DNA from: Certhia americana
Taxonomy: Eukaryota > Chordata > Aves > Passeriformes > Certhiidae
Direction: 5' to 3'
Assembly: GCA_018697195.1 (NCBI GenBank)
Contig: JAGMWU010000076.1
Span: forward strand, 124,001 to 188,000
Length of the DNA: 64,000 nucleotides
The number at the start of each line of letters is the position of its first letter. The stretch's first letter is position 1. Positions 40,901 through 51,759 of this stretch are shown here, piece after piece. The position numbers were made by a program, and so were the translations under genes. The notes under the pieces were generated by a model. That model ran no database searches. It was given only the letters and a program-made list of their open reading frames with translations, and had not been told where the DNA came from.

Positions 40901-41247
40901 AACCACATGCTCTGCTTTTCCATACCAGATGGTTAAACTGAATGAGAGCTCAAGCCCAGACACTGTCTTCCCTCCAGCAAGGTAACCAGACTGTATCAGA
41001 CCTGCCCTCAGAGGGGTATTTGCCTCCAGCCTTGTCCCTGCACAGCCCAGGTCCCAGGGTGATGTGAAATACCCTCAGCCTCATTGGGTTCCCAGTGTTT
41101 AGACCAGCCCAGCAAAGCACTTCCTCTGAAACCTGGAAAGAGAAGGGTGGGGAAGCTTCTGAAGTTTACTTCATACAGTTTCTGCTTTGTCACTTTAGCA
41201 GCCTTTCCCTCTGCAGTTAAACAAGGGTTTCATTGTGTGAGAAACTC
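34283..41247. other. Non-coding sequence, no gene seen
   Basis: A mixed AT-rich stretch. A (GTTTT)n run lies at about 34950-34970 and a small duplicated hairpin at 37234-37285 (listed separately). Minus-strand frames of 136 and 131 codons at 36255-36665 and 36684-37079 show no domain or family resemblance. A moderately GC-rich zone at 39.1-39.7 kb could be an old, unassigned transposon. No exon could be supported. Confidence 0.5.
37234..37290. repeat. Short direct repeat with overlapping inverted repeat
   Basis: ATCTAAAGGGGGAG occurs twice (37234-37247 and 37252-37265). The second copy runs into CTAAAGGGGGAGCCCTTTAG, whose ends are complementary (CTAAAG and CTTTAG). GGAGCC near 37263 also pairs with GGCTCC near 37279. 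A small hairpin is possible; function unknown. Confidence 0.7.
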
Positions 41248-41836
41248 TGTTATGGTTTAACCCCAGATGGAAACAGCCCCAGGCAGCTGCTTGCTCCCTC
41301 ATGCCCATAGGACACAGGAGAGGATCAGAAAAAAGAAGTGAGAAAAAGTGAGAAAACTCATGGGATGAGATGAACACAGTTTAATAGGGAAAGCAAAAGT
41401 GTGTGCACAAGCAAAGTAAAACCAGGGATTCATTCCCCACTTCCCTTGGACAGGTAGATGCTCAACCATCCCAGGAAAGCTGGCCTCCATCATGGGTCAC
41501 AGTGACTTGGGAAGACAAACTCCATCACTCCAAATGTCTCCTTCTCCCCCCAGCTTTGTGTACTGGAATGATGCTTTATGGTCCAGGATGTCCCTGAGGC
41601 CATTTGGGGTCACCTGTCTTTGGGAGGATGTATATCCTTCCAGTGCCTTGTACCCCCCAGTCCTGTCAATGGTGGGGTGGAAAAGGAACAAAAAAGGCCT
41701 TGGCTCTGTGTATGCCCTGCTCAGCAGGATCTAAAACATCCTTGTGTTATCAGCACCGTTCCAGCACAAATCCAAAACACAGCCACTACCAGCTACTGGG
41801 AAGAAATTTAACTCTACCCCAGCCAGAACCAGCACA
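41248..41836 (-). mobile_element. Solo LTR of an avian endogenous retrovirus (minus strand)
   Basis: The element runs from TGTTATGGTTTAACCCC on the plus strand to CAGCCAGAACCAGCACA. Reversed, this is TGTGCTGGTTCTGGCTGGGGTAGAGTTAAATTTCTTCCCAGTAGCTGGTAG... and it ends ...GGGGTTAAACCATAACA, so it has the canonical TG...CA ends. The wording matches an abundant bird LTR that I know from the TGTCCTGGTTTTGGCTGGGATAGAG start. On the minus strand a polyadenylation-like CTATTAAACTG precedes TCATCCCATGAGTTTTCTCAC, as in the family. Length is about 589 bp. No internal retroviral genes adjoin it, so it is a solo LTR left by recombination. The flanks AACTC and AATCC are similar but not identical, a decayed target-site duplication at best. 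Confidence 0.85.
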
Positions 41837-42310
41837 AATCCTGAGTCATTTCAAGCCCTGAGGAGTGAGGTCTGTGACTGGGGAGAGCTGTGGTGCCATG
41901 ACATTCACATACTGACACACATTTTCCCTGTATCCTCTGGGCAGCCCTGGGTATCCTGCTGGGCCTCAGGTGGTTGGTGCAGTGTCCTCAGAGGGTGTGG
42001 GCTGCTCTGGCAGGGGGTCCCTGGGCAGAGCTGGGGCCAGCCCCTCTCTCACCTCCTGCACCTCCTGCTCCTGGCACTGGAGTGGTTGGTGGAGGGGTCA
42101 GAGCCATTCCTCAGATGCTGCTTGAGCCACTGAGGTCACTTCAGGAGAAAGAAAATTTCCAAACAGGACACAGCCTGTGGACTGGTGTGAGAGTTCAGTG
42201 AGGGGAAGGGAAAGGGAAAGGGGAAAGAGAAGAGAAAGAGGAAGAGGAATGGCAAGTGACCTGAAACTCCTAAAGGACTCCCACACTCCTCGTGACATCA
42301 GGTTCTCTCG
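41837..42310. other. GC-rich unassigned sequence with purine tract
   Basis: This GC-richer stretch directly follows the LTR. It has repeated CTCCTGC/CTGGGCAG-type words and open frames that extend from the LTR (up to 129 codons at 41744-42133), without retroviral motifs. It may be an adjoining old repeat or ordinary GC-rich DNA; I could not assign it. Confidence 0.4.
42199..42249 (+). repeat. Purine-only tract (G/A), about 50 bases
   Basis: An almost pure AGGGGAAGGGAAAGGG-type run on the plus strand. Long mirror-like purine tracts can form triplex or quadruplex DNA. Here it is most simply a degraded (GGGAAA)n microsatellite. Confidence 0.85.
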
Positions 42311-42518
42311 TGCCCTTTGTTAGGGTTGAAAATGTTGTAGAGACTTTTTTATTTTATATTTATTTATGCCTGTTTTCCCCCCATGTATATAACTTCGGGC
42401 CTTTTTGTGCCAAAGCTCCCATGAAGTGTTGATCAAGGGAAGAGGTGACTCCACCCCGTTGTAAGGCTGAAAATATGCTTATTCAGCTAAACATACTTTG
42501 AAATACTGGCAAAGCAGC

Positions 42519-42548
42519 AGAGCAGGCACAGAGCAGGCACAGAGCAGG
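42519..42548. repeat. Tandem 11-mer (AGAGCAGGCAC), about 2.7 copies
   Basis: The unit AGAGCAGGCAC is present twice in full, followed by AGAGCAGG. A very short tandem array without apparent function. Confidence 0.85.
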
Positions 42549-45500
42549 TGGGAAGCAGTTCAGGTCATGTCTGAGGCTGTATCCTCTACAGTTCAATAAA
42601 TCAACAACTCATAGTGCAACTAATATTCTTTTGCCACTAAAATACACCTCAAAAACAAAAGCTGTTGTTTCGAAGCTTACCATGTACTCCAGTGTAACTG
42701 AATAACTGGCCAATTACTGGAGTACTCTTATTGAACAAACCCCACACACGTGGATTTTTTAAACCTTAAACTTTTCTAATTACAAAATGCTGAGCTCAAT
42801 ATGGTGAGCATAAGAGGACGCATTTTTTTAATTATCAGAAATGAGCAATGTAAGAAAATTTTTTTTGTAAAATCTTTGTTTTTTTAAATGTTTTCATTGC
42901 AGAAAAGGTGTACTAAGATTTTCCATTAGAAATAATCATGTACTAACTCAGAACTTTGGGGGAAAATTCAGTTTAAATTATTATATGTGTTTTTTTAAAG
43001 GAAAATGTTGAATTTAGTCAATAGGGTGATGAAGTTAGCATGGTTTTTTTTTAATTGATACTTATTAACTACCCTGCAGAGGAATAACTTACATGCTACT
43101 TCAACCAAAATTTGAGATTGTATATGAGAAATATGTAAGATTTTTACTTATTTTGTAAAAAGGGCTGTTGCTCAAATGGCATTAGAATCAAAGTTCTTGT
43201 TTTTGCTAAGCACTTAACACAGTCAAAGTCAGTCCCTGTCCACTGCTGCCACCTCAAAGTTCAGGAATTTGGATAACTTCAAACCACACAGTATGCTCCG
43301 GGCACCTTAAATAACCAAGGAGGTAACTTCTAGGAGTTTTTAAATGGGGGGTGGGATCTAATCTGAGGTGAACAGAAAGTATGGGATATAAAAGCTTCAA
43401 TGGAATTTTTTCAGTTACCCTGGTCTTTCCCAAATAATGGCAATTTTCCGTTCATTTTCTGCTAATTGCATGTGCAGACAGATTTTGAGCCATCTGTGGT
43501 GGCTCCAAATCAGAGAATTTCTTGCAAAGCAGTCAGTTCCAGAGGAACTGGTCTGTGGTTAAAGCATGTCCTGGTTTGAGCTCCCTCGCACCTGAGATTT
43601 GGGTCCCTGTCAGCATCTGTACAGAAGTGACACGTCCTGTGTTCTGCACGTGGTACAAATAATGCAGGAGTGCATGAAAACTGCAAGACTTTCTGCTGTG
43701 AGGAACAAGCTGAACACAAATCAGTGTGTCTCCTACAGCTTTTTCTCAGTTAAGAAAAAAATCCTTCCCATTTTATAGCTTCACATCTAGATGTTATAAA
43801 ATGTAAAGGTGGGCGAGGCATTTTTGTGTTATGTCAACCTGTGGTTGGTGTGTTACCTCAGACTGTGCTGTGAAAGAGCTGTAATTCTCACTAATCTTCA
43901 TTCAATGAGATTTAATCATAGAAAATTCTAAGTAGGTTTAGGTAGGATGGCAGTTTTTGGATTAAAGATAATGCATCTTAAAATAGTGATGCAGAAATAT
44001 AAAAGCAAATCTAGAAAAGCCAATAAGGCATGAATCATTCAATAAAATAAGATCTAATGGTAGGAGTGTATTACAGTAAAGTTCAAGTAATCTCTGATGT
44101 ATTTTTTCCCATAACCTGTTAGATTTTGTTCGAAAATTCAGTAAGTTACAGCTCCTGGAAACATACTTTTGATTTGCTAGATCTCTGTCTGCCTGTGAGA
44201 GCTTTAGTCACAAGTGTATTTAGATTGGGAGCAGACCAATACAGATTTATTTCACAACACACACAATCCTGGGAGTCCCATACAAGCTTGTGCACGAATT
44301 CCTGACAGATGTATCTGTATCAAAACAAGCAGGCAGAATATGCTTGGCCACTTTTTCAAATGTCAGGATACCCTTAAAAATGCAATTGGATTAACCCTGA
44401 TTTCACTGCTCTAGGTCATTTTTCACTCTTTATTTTAAAATAATTCAAAATTTAATCTATTGAGACTAAAAAAAAAGCCATGGAAGGTATCTTTGAGTAA
44501 CAGCCTGCATGGTTTATGGGGAGGAAACTAATGACATATGACAAAATGCAGAAACATTGCTTGTCACACAGTCCTGTGCTACAAGTAAATTCATCAACCA
44601 AAATCCACATTCCAGTAAAAATATTGTGACAAAAAGAAACCAAAGCTAGGAAATAACACTTGACTAGGTTGGTTTAAATTTGGGGGCAGTTGATTTTGAC
44701 TTTTTTAATCCATTGAACAGAGGAATGTCTGGGGGTTTATCCCACTTCTTCCATTATTTTTCTACTTGGGTATCAGCCTTACTTTCTAAGAGTGTACGTC
44801 TTGTTCTGTTGCTGTTACAACATTTAGATAAGAAGAATATGACTTTTACACAGATGATTACCTGCAGCTGAGTGTTGGAAATGATACAAAAAAGGAAGCT
44901 CCAGTACTTTCTCATCTCCTAAGCTCCTTTTTTCCCACTTGCCTTTTCATCTTTGAAAATTAACAGTGTCCATTGTGAACATAGGAAGTTTAACTATTAA
45001 TTTCCCTACTTTTTCATTAATAAATCACTTACCAGGTTCATTTTTCTCTTAATTATGAGAGTACAGGGGGGTGAGTTGTGCCTTCTCCAAAGAAACAGAT
45101 TTTTATAAATCACAGGTTTTATCAGAGCATTTTATCCAGCATTCCGTAGGAAAATGAAAGAGCCGCTTTCACATTCAGGTTCTTCCTTTTGTTTTCATTG
45201 GGTTTTTGTCATTGAAAATGCTCACACATTAGCCAACAGTTCCAGTTGATTTAGGACATTTCTTCCACATAGGTCACTTAGGATTCCAGAATGTGATTTT
45301 AGCAGTTTTTAGTAAGTATATTTCTGTTGAAATTGAAGTCCTGAGCTGAAGCAAGAATGTGAAAATACTTTGGAGGGAGGAATGTGAATTTTCCTTCCTC
45401 CAGATCAGAAGAATGCCTTCAAAATAATACTTGAGTCCTTTACAGATTTTGTTTGGACTATTTTAACTGTTTTTCTCCTGAAATAATTTCTTCAGCCTTG

Positions 45501-48500
45501 GTCAAGCTTGCCCTGAGCAAGGCTGGTTTAAGGTTGTAACAGTGTGCAAAGAACCTTGAGAAGATGCTGGTCTTTGTGTTTGAAATAGCAACATTTTGCC
45601 CATATCATCAGAATTTCAGTAATTTGTGTCTAGCATATATTCAGGCAACTGTTTGCGCTTCACTAAAACATACCATGTGTCCTCCTGGAAGGTGCCATCT
45701 GACCACACTTAGTGCAAGGTCGTGGCTGTTGGCATCATTATGCTGCAATGTAGAAGCTTATTCTGCCAAAGACTCAGCTGCCCTTTGGGGCTCAACGTCT
45801 CGACCTGTGCTGTGCAAAAAGGAATTTATGGTTCAATCTCTTTGCAGTGAGCTCTTGCCAAACTCATTCACCTTGAAAAATGATTTTCTTTCTAAATACT
45901 CTCCCGTTTAACTGCGCAAGGCGTGATGCCTGTGATTTCTGGATTTATCCCATTCAGATGTTTGCTTCCAGAGGTGTCTGAAGGCTCCTGTAAAAGCTAG
46001 CATAAGCATTCATGTTATTACAGGTTTCTCTGAGTTACGACTTTCAGCTCTAGGCACATTCAAAACACTGAAAATACCTAAGAAAGATGAAAATTCAGAA
46101 GAAGCTGGAGAAAAGTGTTACTGGAACAATAACCCAAAATAACCACAAACTCACACAGCCAGTAAGTGCACTGTGGCCTTCCCTGTTGCCCTGATCTGGA
46201 TCCTCCTGCCTCAGGCAGTGTGAAAGGAATGTGCATTCCCTGCAGCCTCCCAGTCCTCCTTTTGTGCCAAAGGAAAAGGAAACCTGACTTTGGCCTGGCA
46301 GGTGGTTTCAATGGTCACTTGGTAGTCCTTGCCCTCAGTTCAGCACATGCAACTGAACCCATGTGGGCCCTGAGCTGTCACCTGAGTTACAGGAGCTGTG
46401 GATCTCAGCTAGTGCCCGCTGTGTCTGCTTGGACACAAACCAGCAGTGCTCAGCAGCCCATTACACCCCTCAAAGCATTACTGGAATTGCCAACTGTACA
46501 AAATTTATGAATCAGACCTTCCCCAATCTTAATACTTACTTAAAAAGAAGATACTAAAGGATAGAAAATAGTTTTAAAAACTGATTTTATCTTCTATTGT
46601 GTTCCAGCACTATAACGCTGAGAAAACTAGTTTTATTAACCTGGGATAATGGGAAATGCTCCCTAACTTCCTAGTGCCTGGTAGTGCTTGGTTTAGAACT
46701 GTGCCTTGTATAGAACAAAGGGTGTGTATTTGGCAGAAATCCATGGGGGCAAGTATTTTACTTTTTGTTTTTAACACACTCAAATTATAAGTCAGTTAAT
46801 GTTGGTTCCTCATATGCTCCTTGGTTGTGAACTCTGGCAAGGGTCTGCCCCTGCCAGTGGGATCCAGGGAAAAGGTGCTTCCAGCACACAGTGCCAGTAT
46901 CCATGGTGCTTTACCTGGAGTTTGGGCTCCCAGGATGGAGGGGATGTTTGTGCCAAAATCTTACTGTTCAGATGTGGGTAGTATCTCTCCTTTAGTTCAT
47001 GGGATTTCTGTGAATATGAGTTAGAGGATCTCTGAGAGAAGCGTCCAAGGACCACAGTGGTAAATAGTGCCACAGGAAAACCTTGTAATTCAGGCTCTGA
47101 TGGGTAGCTTGAGAAGCATCCAGCAAATAAGACATGGAACTGCACCTTGTTAGTAAGGAGAATACAAAATAGGGTGCCTGACAATATTGGCATTGTTTTG
47201 TTTTATCCAGTTCCCGAAGCTGGGCCCCAGCAGAAAAGATGGAAGGCCCATGAGTGAGAATTGTACCATAGAAACGAGGGCTGTATAGAAGAAATACTGC
47301 TTTCTGCACAGCAGATTTTATTCCTGTTTTTCTCTACTTGATTCTATACACTTTAATCCTCTTTGAACAAGATTAACCCTTGTTCCAATACAGCTTTGAC
47401 ATGTGTATGCATGTGTCTGCGTGTCAGTGCACATGCTTGAGCAAGTCGGTTTTTGCAAGTTAGGTGAGGGGGTTAATAGCAAATGGCGTGAACAGAGATT
47501 TTATCTTGTAGCAGTCTAAGATCCAAATGAGTCATCAGGAGGAGTGGAATATTCTGAACCATCCCACAGTGCTACTTGAGCCATCTGATGGCAATAAGAA
47601 GATAATTCTCTATTTCAAGCATCTCCATAAACAACACAGTTGTTGGTGATTCCCTCTTTTCCCTTGACAATGCCCTGCCTTGTCAGCACTGTCTATTCTC
47701 TACCTGCTCCCATTTGCTTCCCCAGCCAAGATGCCCAGTTTCTTTTTGAAAATAGCTTTAGCTTCCCTGTTCAGACAAAGTCTATTCTTACCTTCTGCAC
47801 CCAGCCTGCCTCCCTTGCTCCACCAGTCTCATTCACTTTACTGATGTCCTTCTCCCTTCTTTTCTTTGCATTCTGGTTTAATAGTTTTAGTTTTTCTATA
47901 CTGAAATTAAGCAACTTGCTCTAGGCTGTCTGGATGCCATAGGAGAGACATTAAGAGCAGAGGACAGTAGTTTTGCACTCAAGCAGACAGTTCCACCATC
48001 CCAGGCAGAATGACAGAGCTCTGGTGTCAGGCAAAAGGTTTGTCTCCATCTCACCAGCAGCATGGTGAAAGTGAGGGCTTTGGGATATCCTCTGTCAAAC
48101 CTCATAAAAAGTTGAAGCTTTCTCACTTTGACAGCCTGGCCAGAGTGAAGCAGCCCCTCCTCACCAGGCCATTCCCATCCTAACCCCTACTCCAAACATG
48201 GGCAAGCAGGAGCTTCTCAAAGAAGAGCTTTCCGTAATTTGGCAACATGACCAAACAGTCTTCGATAGGATCCTTCTCAGAAAGGCCAAAGATGTTTGGC
48301 TGAAGATTTTCAAACAAGTCATCCCCAAGGCACACACCTGGGGAGGGCTGTTTTCAGCCAACAGTTGAAGTTTGGCAAACTCTTTAACCAACTGAAAATG
48401 TAGTCTTCTAATAGGAGGTATCTGGCAATCATTCCACCTGGCAGTTATGCCAGCCCCACCTCTCATTTTTTGGATCATTTAATAAAGCAGTGAAGAATTT

Positions 48501-50065
48501 TAAGGGAGTATTTTTTCCATTAGAATTTAATAATATACAACCCTGCTGCTTCCTCATACCCCTTAGAGCTACAAACTGTAGAGAGAAAATTTCAAATCAG
48601 CATGTGGAGTTTAGAATCACTAGCCAATTCCCAGTAAGCTTCATAATACTGAGAAGTTTGTAATTGAACATGTAGATAAAAAATGAAGAAAAAAATATAC
48701 TAAAATTGTTATTTACTTTTCCATCTTGAATGCCCTCAGTATACCTTTAATTATTTTAAAAACATGTTTTTACATGTTCTAAGAATTATTTTGTAAATGA
48801 GAAATTAAAGCCTTACTGCTGTGTTCCATCCTTGGGTTTGACTGTTTATTGTACTAGCTCTGACAATGCCTTGGTGCTTTAAACTAGAGAAAAGCAGTAA
48901 ACACTGAAAATGAAGAACAATTTTGTATATGCAAATTTCACTTGTACAAACTAGTTGGTATTTGCTCTTGTGACAACACTGAGCAAACTGTTGTATCCCC
49001 TTTGGGAATGTTCCCTCCCCCAAAAACCCCTCCCCCAGGAAAGAAGAAGACTTCTACTCACTTTGACTGAGTATTTATTAGTGTTTTGGTAGCTAAAGGA
49101 TTTTATACTCTAAAGAGTTCTCTAGCCTCTAAAGCCAAACATATATCTAAAGAACTGGGGCCTGCCTTTATGGGCTGTGGTTTGCTCGGTCTGCACTTTG
49201 CTTCTTTGCTGGATGCCAACTCAAATGCAAAACCTTCAGGTGTAACAAGTTGCTTTTCATATATGCTTTATTCTGATCTGTGAAGAGATGAAAATGTTCC
49301 TGACATTTTCATCGGTGTGACATTTCCTGACAACAAAGTGTGACTTCGTTGAGTTGCCCAGTGTGGCTTCACTATCCATTACAAGGATAAACAGATTACA
49401 GCCAGTAAAAACTTTTATAGAATGTCAACAGTAGGAAGGAAACCACAAAATTTTGTCCTCCCTGATCAGCCCACTGGTGTTTCAGCTCTCTCAGAGTCAC
49501 CAAATGCTTTAGAGGAAATGCATCTGTTAATATGTACATGGGGAAAATTGATAATACAAGTTATTATCTAGCAGGTCCTAAAAGTGTGGCTTTATAAGTG
49601 GATTTGTGTCAGTTTGTAGCCTGTCCTTTCTGTCCTTGGGCAGAATGTCGGTGGATGTGCTGAACAGTGCCAGTGGGATTACAGCTGCTCAGTGTGAATT
49701 TGGTACCGTGCTGCAGACTGAGCAAGCTGAGGAGATGGAGCACACCTGGCCTGATTCGTGCCTGGATAAATTCTGCTTGCTGGAGCCACCCAGCAGGTGA
49801 CAGCCAGAATTCATGCTCTGCAAAAAAACGGGGGTTAATAAGTCAAATGGATGTGTGCTTGGCTTTACAAAAGAAGGTGCTTTAGTTTAGTGCACAGTCC
49901 ATCTATTCCACACACCCCCCTGCCAAATAAAGGGCCCATCTGCAGAAAAGACTGTGATGCTAAGTAATAACCGAGGGAATTAACGATTAAATGGGAATAA
50001 ATGACCAAAGAGTCACAGGTGAAATTCTGGAGCAGCTGGATGTAAAACAAGGGAAGGATTACAAA
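42549..50065. other. Non-coding sequence, no gene seen
   Basis: Long AT-rich stretch. The longest frames (115 codons at 45564-45911 plus, 127 at 46810-47193 minus, 114 at 46166-46510 plus, 105 at 48161-48478 minus) carry no recognisable domain or exon context. The sequence at 47.6-48.5 kb is more balanced in composition and may be an old retrocopy or transposon, which I could not identify. No CpG cluster occurs before 50.1 kb. Confidence 0.5.
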
Positions 50066-50140
50066 AGGAAGAGGGAAGGGGAGGGGAGGGGAGGGGAGGG
50101 GAGGGGAGGGGAGGGGAGGGGAGGGGAAGGGAAGGGAGGG
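50066..50140 (+). repeat. (GGGGA)n purine tract, G-quadruplex-capable
   Basis: About 75 bases of GAGGG/GGGGA units with many separate runs of four G, ending in TTAGGTTAGGTT. It abuts the first CpG island. The many G4 runs on one strand satisfy the usual quadruplex pattern. Array length is probably variable. Confidence 0.95.
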
Positions 50141-50149
50141 TTAGGTTAG

Positions 50150-50460
50150 GTTGCCGGAGTACAGGGCCGGACGCAGCGCCGCGGGAGCAAGGGACCGGCC
50201 CGCGCGTGCGCGCGCTCCCCGCCGCGCGTGTCCGTGTGTTTGTGCGCGCCCCCGGGCCCCACGCGCGTGCGTGAGCGCGGCCGCGCGCCGCTCGACCCCG
50301 CCGCGCGGGTGCCCCGAGGCTGGCACCCCTCGGTCCCGGGCGCGGCTCCGCCGGGCGAGCGCCTCCGGGAGCGCTCAGCTATCCCGGCTGTGCCCGAGAC
50401 AAACCGCGGCCCTGTCACAGGGGGGGGAGCCGAGTGACCGAGTGAAGTTGGAGCGCTCTG
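50150..50460. promoter_or_regulatory. CpG island 1
   Basis: The region is extremely CpG-dense: the 60 bases from 50161 contain about a dozen CpGs, against almost none in the preceding kilobases. It includes NRF1-like palindromic CGCGCGTGCGCGCG near 50201, several GGGCGCGGC-type SP/KLF words and alternating purine-pyrimidine stretches. Open frames on both strands (up to 123 codons) are low-complexity Arg/Ala/Pro/Gly translations of GC-rich DNA and are not credible proteins. Most likely a promoter or first-exon island; the transcript direction cannot be decided. Confidence 0.8.
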
Positions 50461-50829
50461 AAAAAAATGGTTGTTAAATATTTTGATTACTGTATAGAGC
50501 ATATTTATTGCTCCCATTTCCGTCTGAGGATCTGCGATTCCGCGTGCGAGTTAATCACAGCATTGCAATGGGAAATATTTTCACGATTTGGAGCATTCGG
50601 ATGAGTTTAAATTACACGTTTCGTAGGATTTTAATTGCAGTATCTCTTTATATAAATAACTTTGTAAATACTCTTTGAACCTCACTGCATGAGAATACTT
50701 TAATTTACAGTCACAGTAAGATTTCCACAATGGTTTTTGTAGGGTTTTTTCCCCAGATGAAAAGCTGATGATGAGCGGATTGCAGGTAATTCTGTTCATT
50801 AGTCGGCGGCTCTGGAGAGCCTGTGCCAG
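50461..50829. promoter_or_regulatory. AT-rich block between CpG islands, candidate conserved element
   Basis: An abrupt switch from CpG-dense to AT-rich sequence with words such as GTTAAATATTTTGATTAC, AGTTAATCACAGCATTGCAATGGG and GAGTTTAAATTACACG. The mixture of scattered CpGs (TCTGCGATTCCGCGTGCG near 50531) with homeodomain-like sites is typical of conserved regulatory DNA near developmental genes. No coding frame is credible. Confidence 0.4.
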
Positions 50830-51580
50830 AGGCCTCACGTGGTCGCCTAAGCACACGCAAACAGCAGAATTAATTAATATTCCCGGCGAGTTCCCCGGCG
50901 GCGGGAGCGAAGGGGTTAACGCGGCCGGGCCCGCGCGGGCCTCCCTCGCTCGCCCCTTTTCTTTTTTCCCTCCTTAATTAATCATGCGCTGCTCCGCAAT
51001 TTCAATATGGAGATGGCGAGCAATTATTAATGAGCCCGCGGGCTGTCCCGCGGCGCCTCGGGACGAGCCGCGGCCGCTGCGCCCCGGTGGGTGTGAAACC
51101 TGCGCGCACAAAGGCTCCTCCTCACCGGGAACACGCCCCAAATCCATAAATAAATAACGAGGGAAGGGCTTTTGTTCGTCGGGCCGATGGCACATGACCT
51201 TGTAGCTGAGCCGCGCTGCGCCGTGCCCCTGCGCTGTGCCCGGAGAGGGGAAGGCAGGCGGTGCTGGCAAAGCCCCCGAGCCGGCGTTCCCTGGCAGGAG
51301 GGGGGGTCAGGGGGGGGTGGATTTAACGGGGAATAATACAAATAACCCGCAGATCCAGCTCTGCCGGGCAGGAATGTTCGGGGGGCGGGGGTGTGTGTGG
51401 AGGATTTAACAGGGAATAACAGGAGTCGCCCGCAGATGCAGCGCTCCGCCGCACAGCGCAGTGCCCCGCGCTGACCCCGCGCACAACATGGCCGTGTCCG
51501 CCCGGCCCTGCTCCGCTCCTCCCCAGCCGCAGGGGCGGCTCGGGGGCTCCAGCGGCAACATCCCGCTCTCCTTATAGATT
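50830..51580. promoter_or_regulatory. CpG island 2
   Basis: Dense CpGs (for example around 50883-50955, 51035-51085, 51465-51560) are interleaved with TAATTAATATTC near 50869, CCTTAATTAATCATGCG near 50971 and CAATTATTAATGAG near 51020. A canonical E-box CACGTG lies at about 50836-50841. Such homeodomain-type sites within an island suggest a promoter of a developmental regulator. A 50-bp internal duplication lies at 51316-51451. No recognisable coding exon. Confidence 0.75.
51316..51451 (+). repeat. Imperfect internal duplication in CpG island 2
   Basis: Two related segments about 80 bp apart: GGATTTAACGGGGAATAAT...CCCGCAGATCCAGC...GCCG (51318-51365) and GGATTTAACAGGGAATAAC...CCCGCAGATGCAGC...GCCG (51402-51451). 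The order of the shared words is the same in both, so it is an old tandem duplication of about 50 bp. Confidence 0.8.
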
Positions 51581-51618
51581 TATTTTTTATTTATTTTTAC
51601 TCCACCCACCCCTCTACA

Positions 51619-51652
<34 letters not shown>
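51619..51652. repeat. Poly(T)27 followed by poly(A)7
   Basis: A T27 run changing directly into A7, located between CpG islands 2 and 3. Homopolymers of this size are prone to length errors. Confidence 0.95.
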
Positions 51653-51676
51653 CCCTCCTTTCCTCCTCCTGCCGGT

Positions 51677-51711
51677 ATGCCCGCTATCCACACCATGCAG
51701 TGCGCGACTAG
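51677..51711 (+). CDS. Speculative small first coding exon
   Basis: Between two CpG islands, an ATG in a moderately good context (CCGGTATGC) opens an 11-codon frame (MPAIHTMQCAT). It ends exactly at AG followed by GTAAAA, a good splice-donor match. Many vertebrate transcription-factor genes begin with such a tiny coding exon inside an island. I do not recognise the peptide, and an ATG plus a GT donor within 35 bases is easily found by chance. Treat as a hypothesis; no downstream exon was found in the window. Confidence 0.12.
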
Positions 51712-51759
51712 GTAAAAACCCCCTAACGGGCAGCTACTTCAATTAGTCGGGTTGTTTTT

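Noticed and set aside
41744..42133. 129-codon plus-strand frame
   Set aside because: It begins inside a minus-strand LTR and is antisense to it; no recognisable domain.
47640..48480. Possible retrocopied mRNA or old transposon (balanced composition, 105-codon minus frame)
   Set aside because: No family or protein recognised, no poly(A) tail or target duplication; insufficient support for a feature.
50141..50152. TTAGGTTAGGTT, resembling a telomere-type repeat
   Set aside because: Only about two units, TTAGG and not the vertebrate TTAGGG, at the end of a GGGGA array; explained by array degeneration.
50146..50517. 123-codon minus frame and 108-codon plus frame in CpG island 1
   Set aside because: Both strands are open because the DNA is GC-rich and stop-poor; the products are low-complexity Arg/Ala/Pro/Gly.
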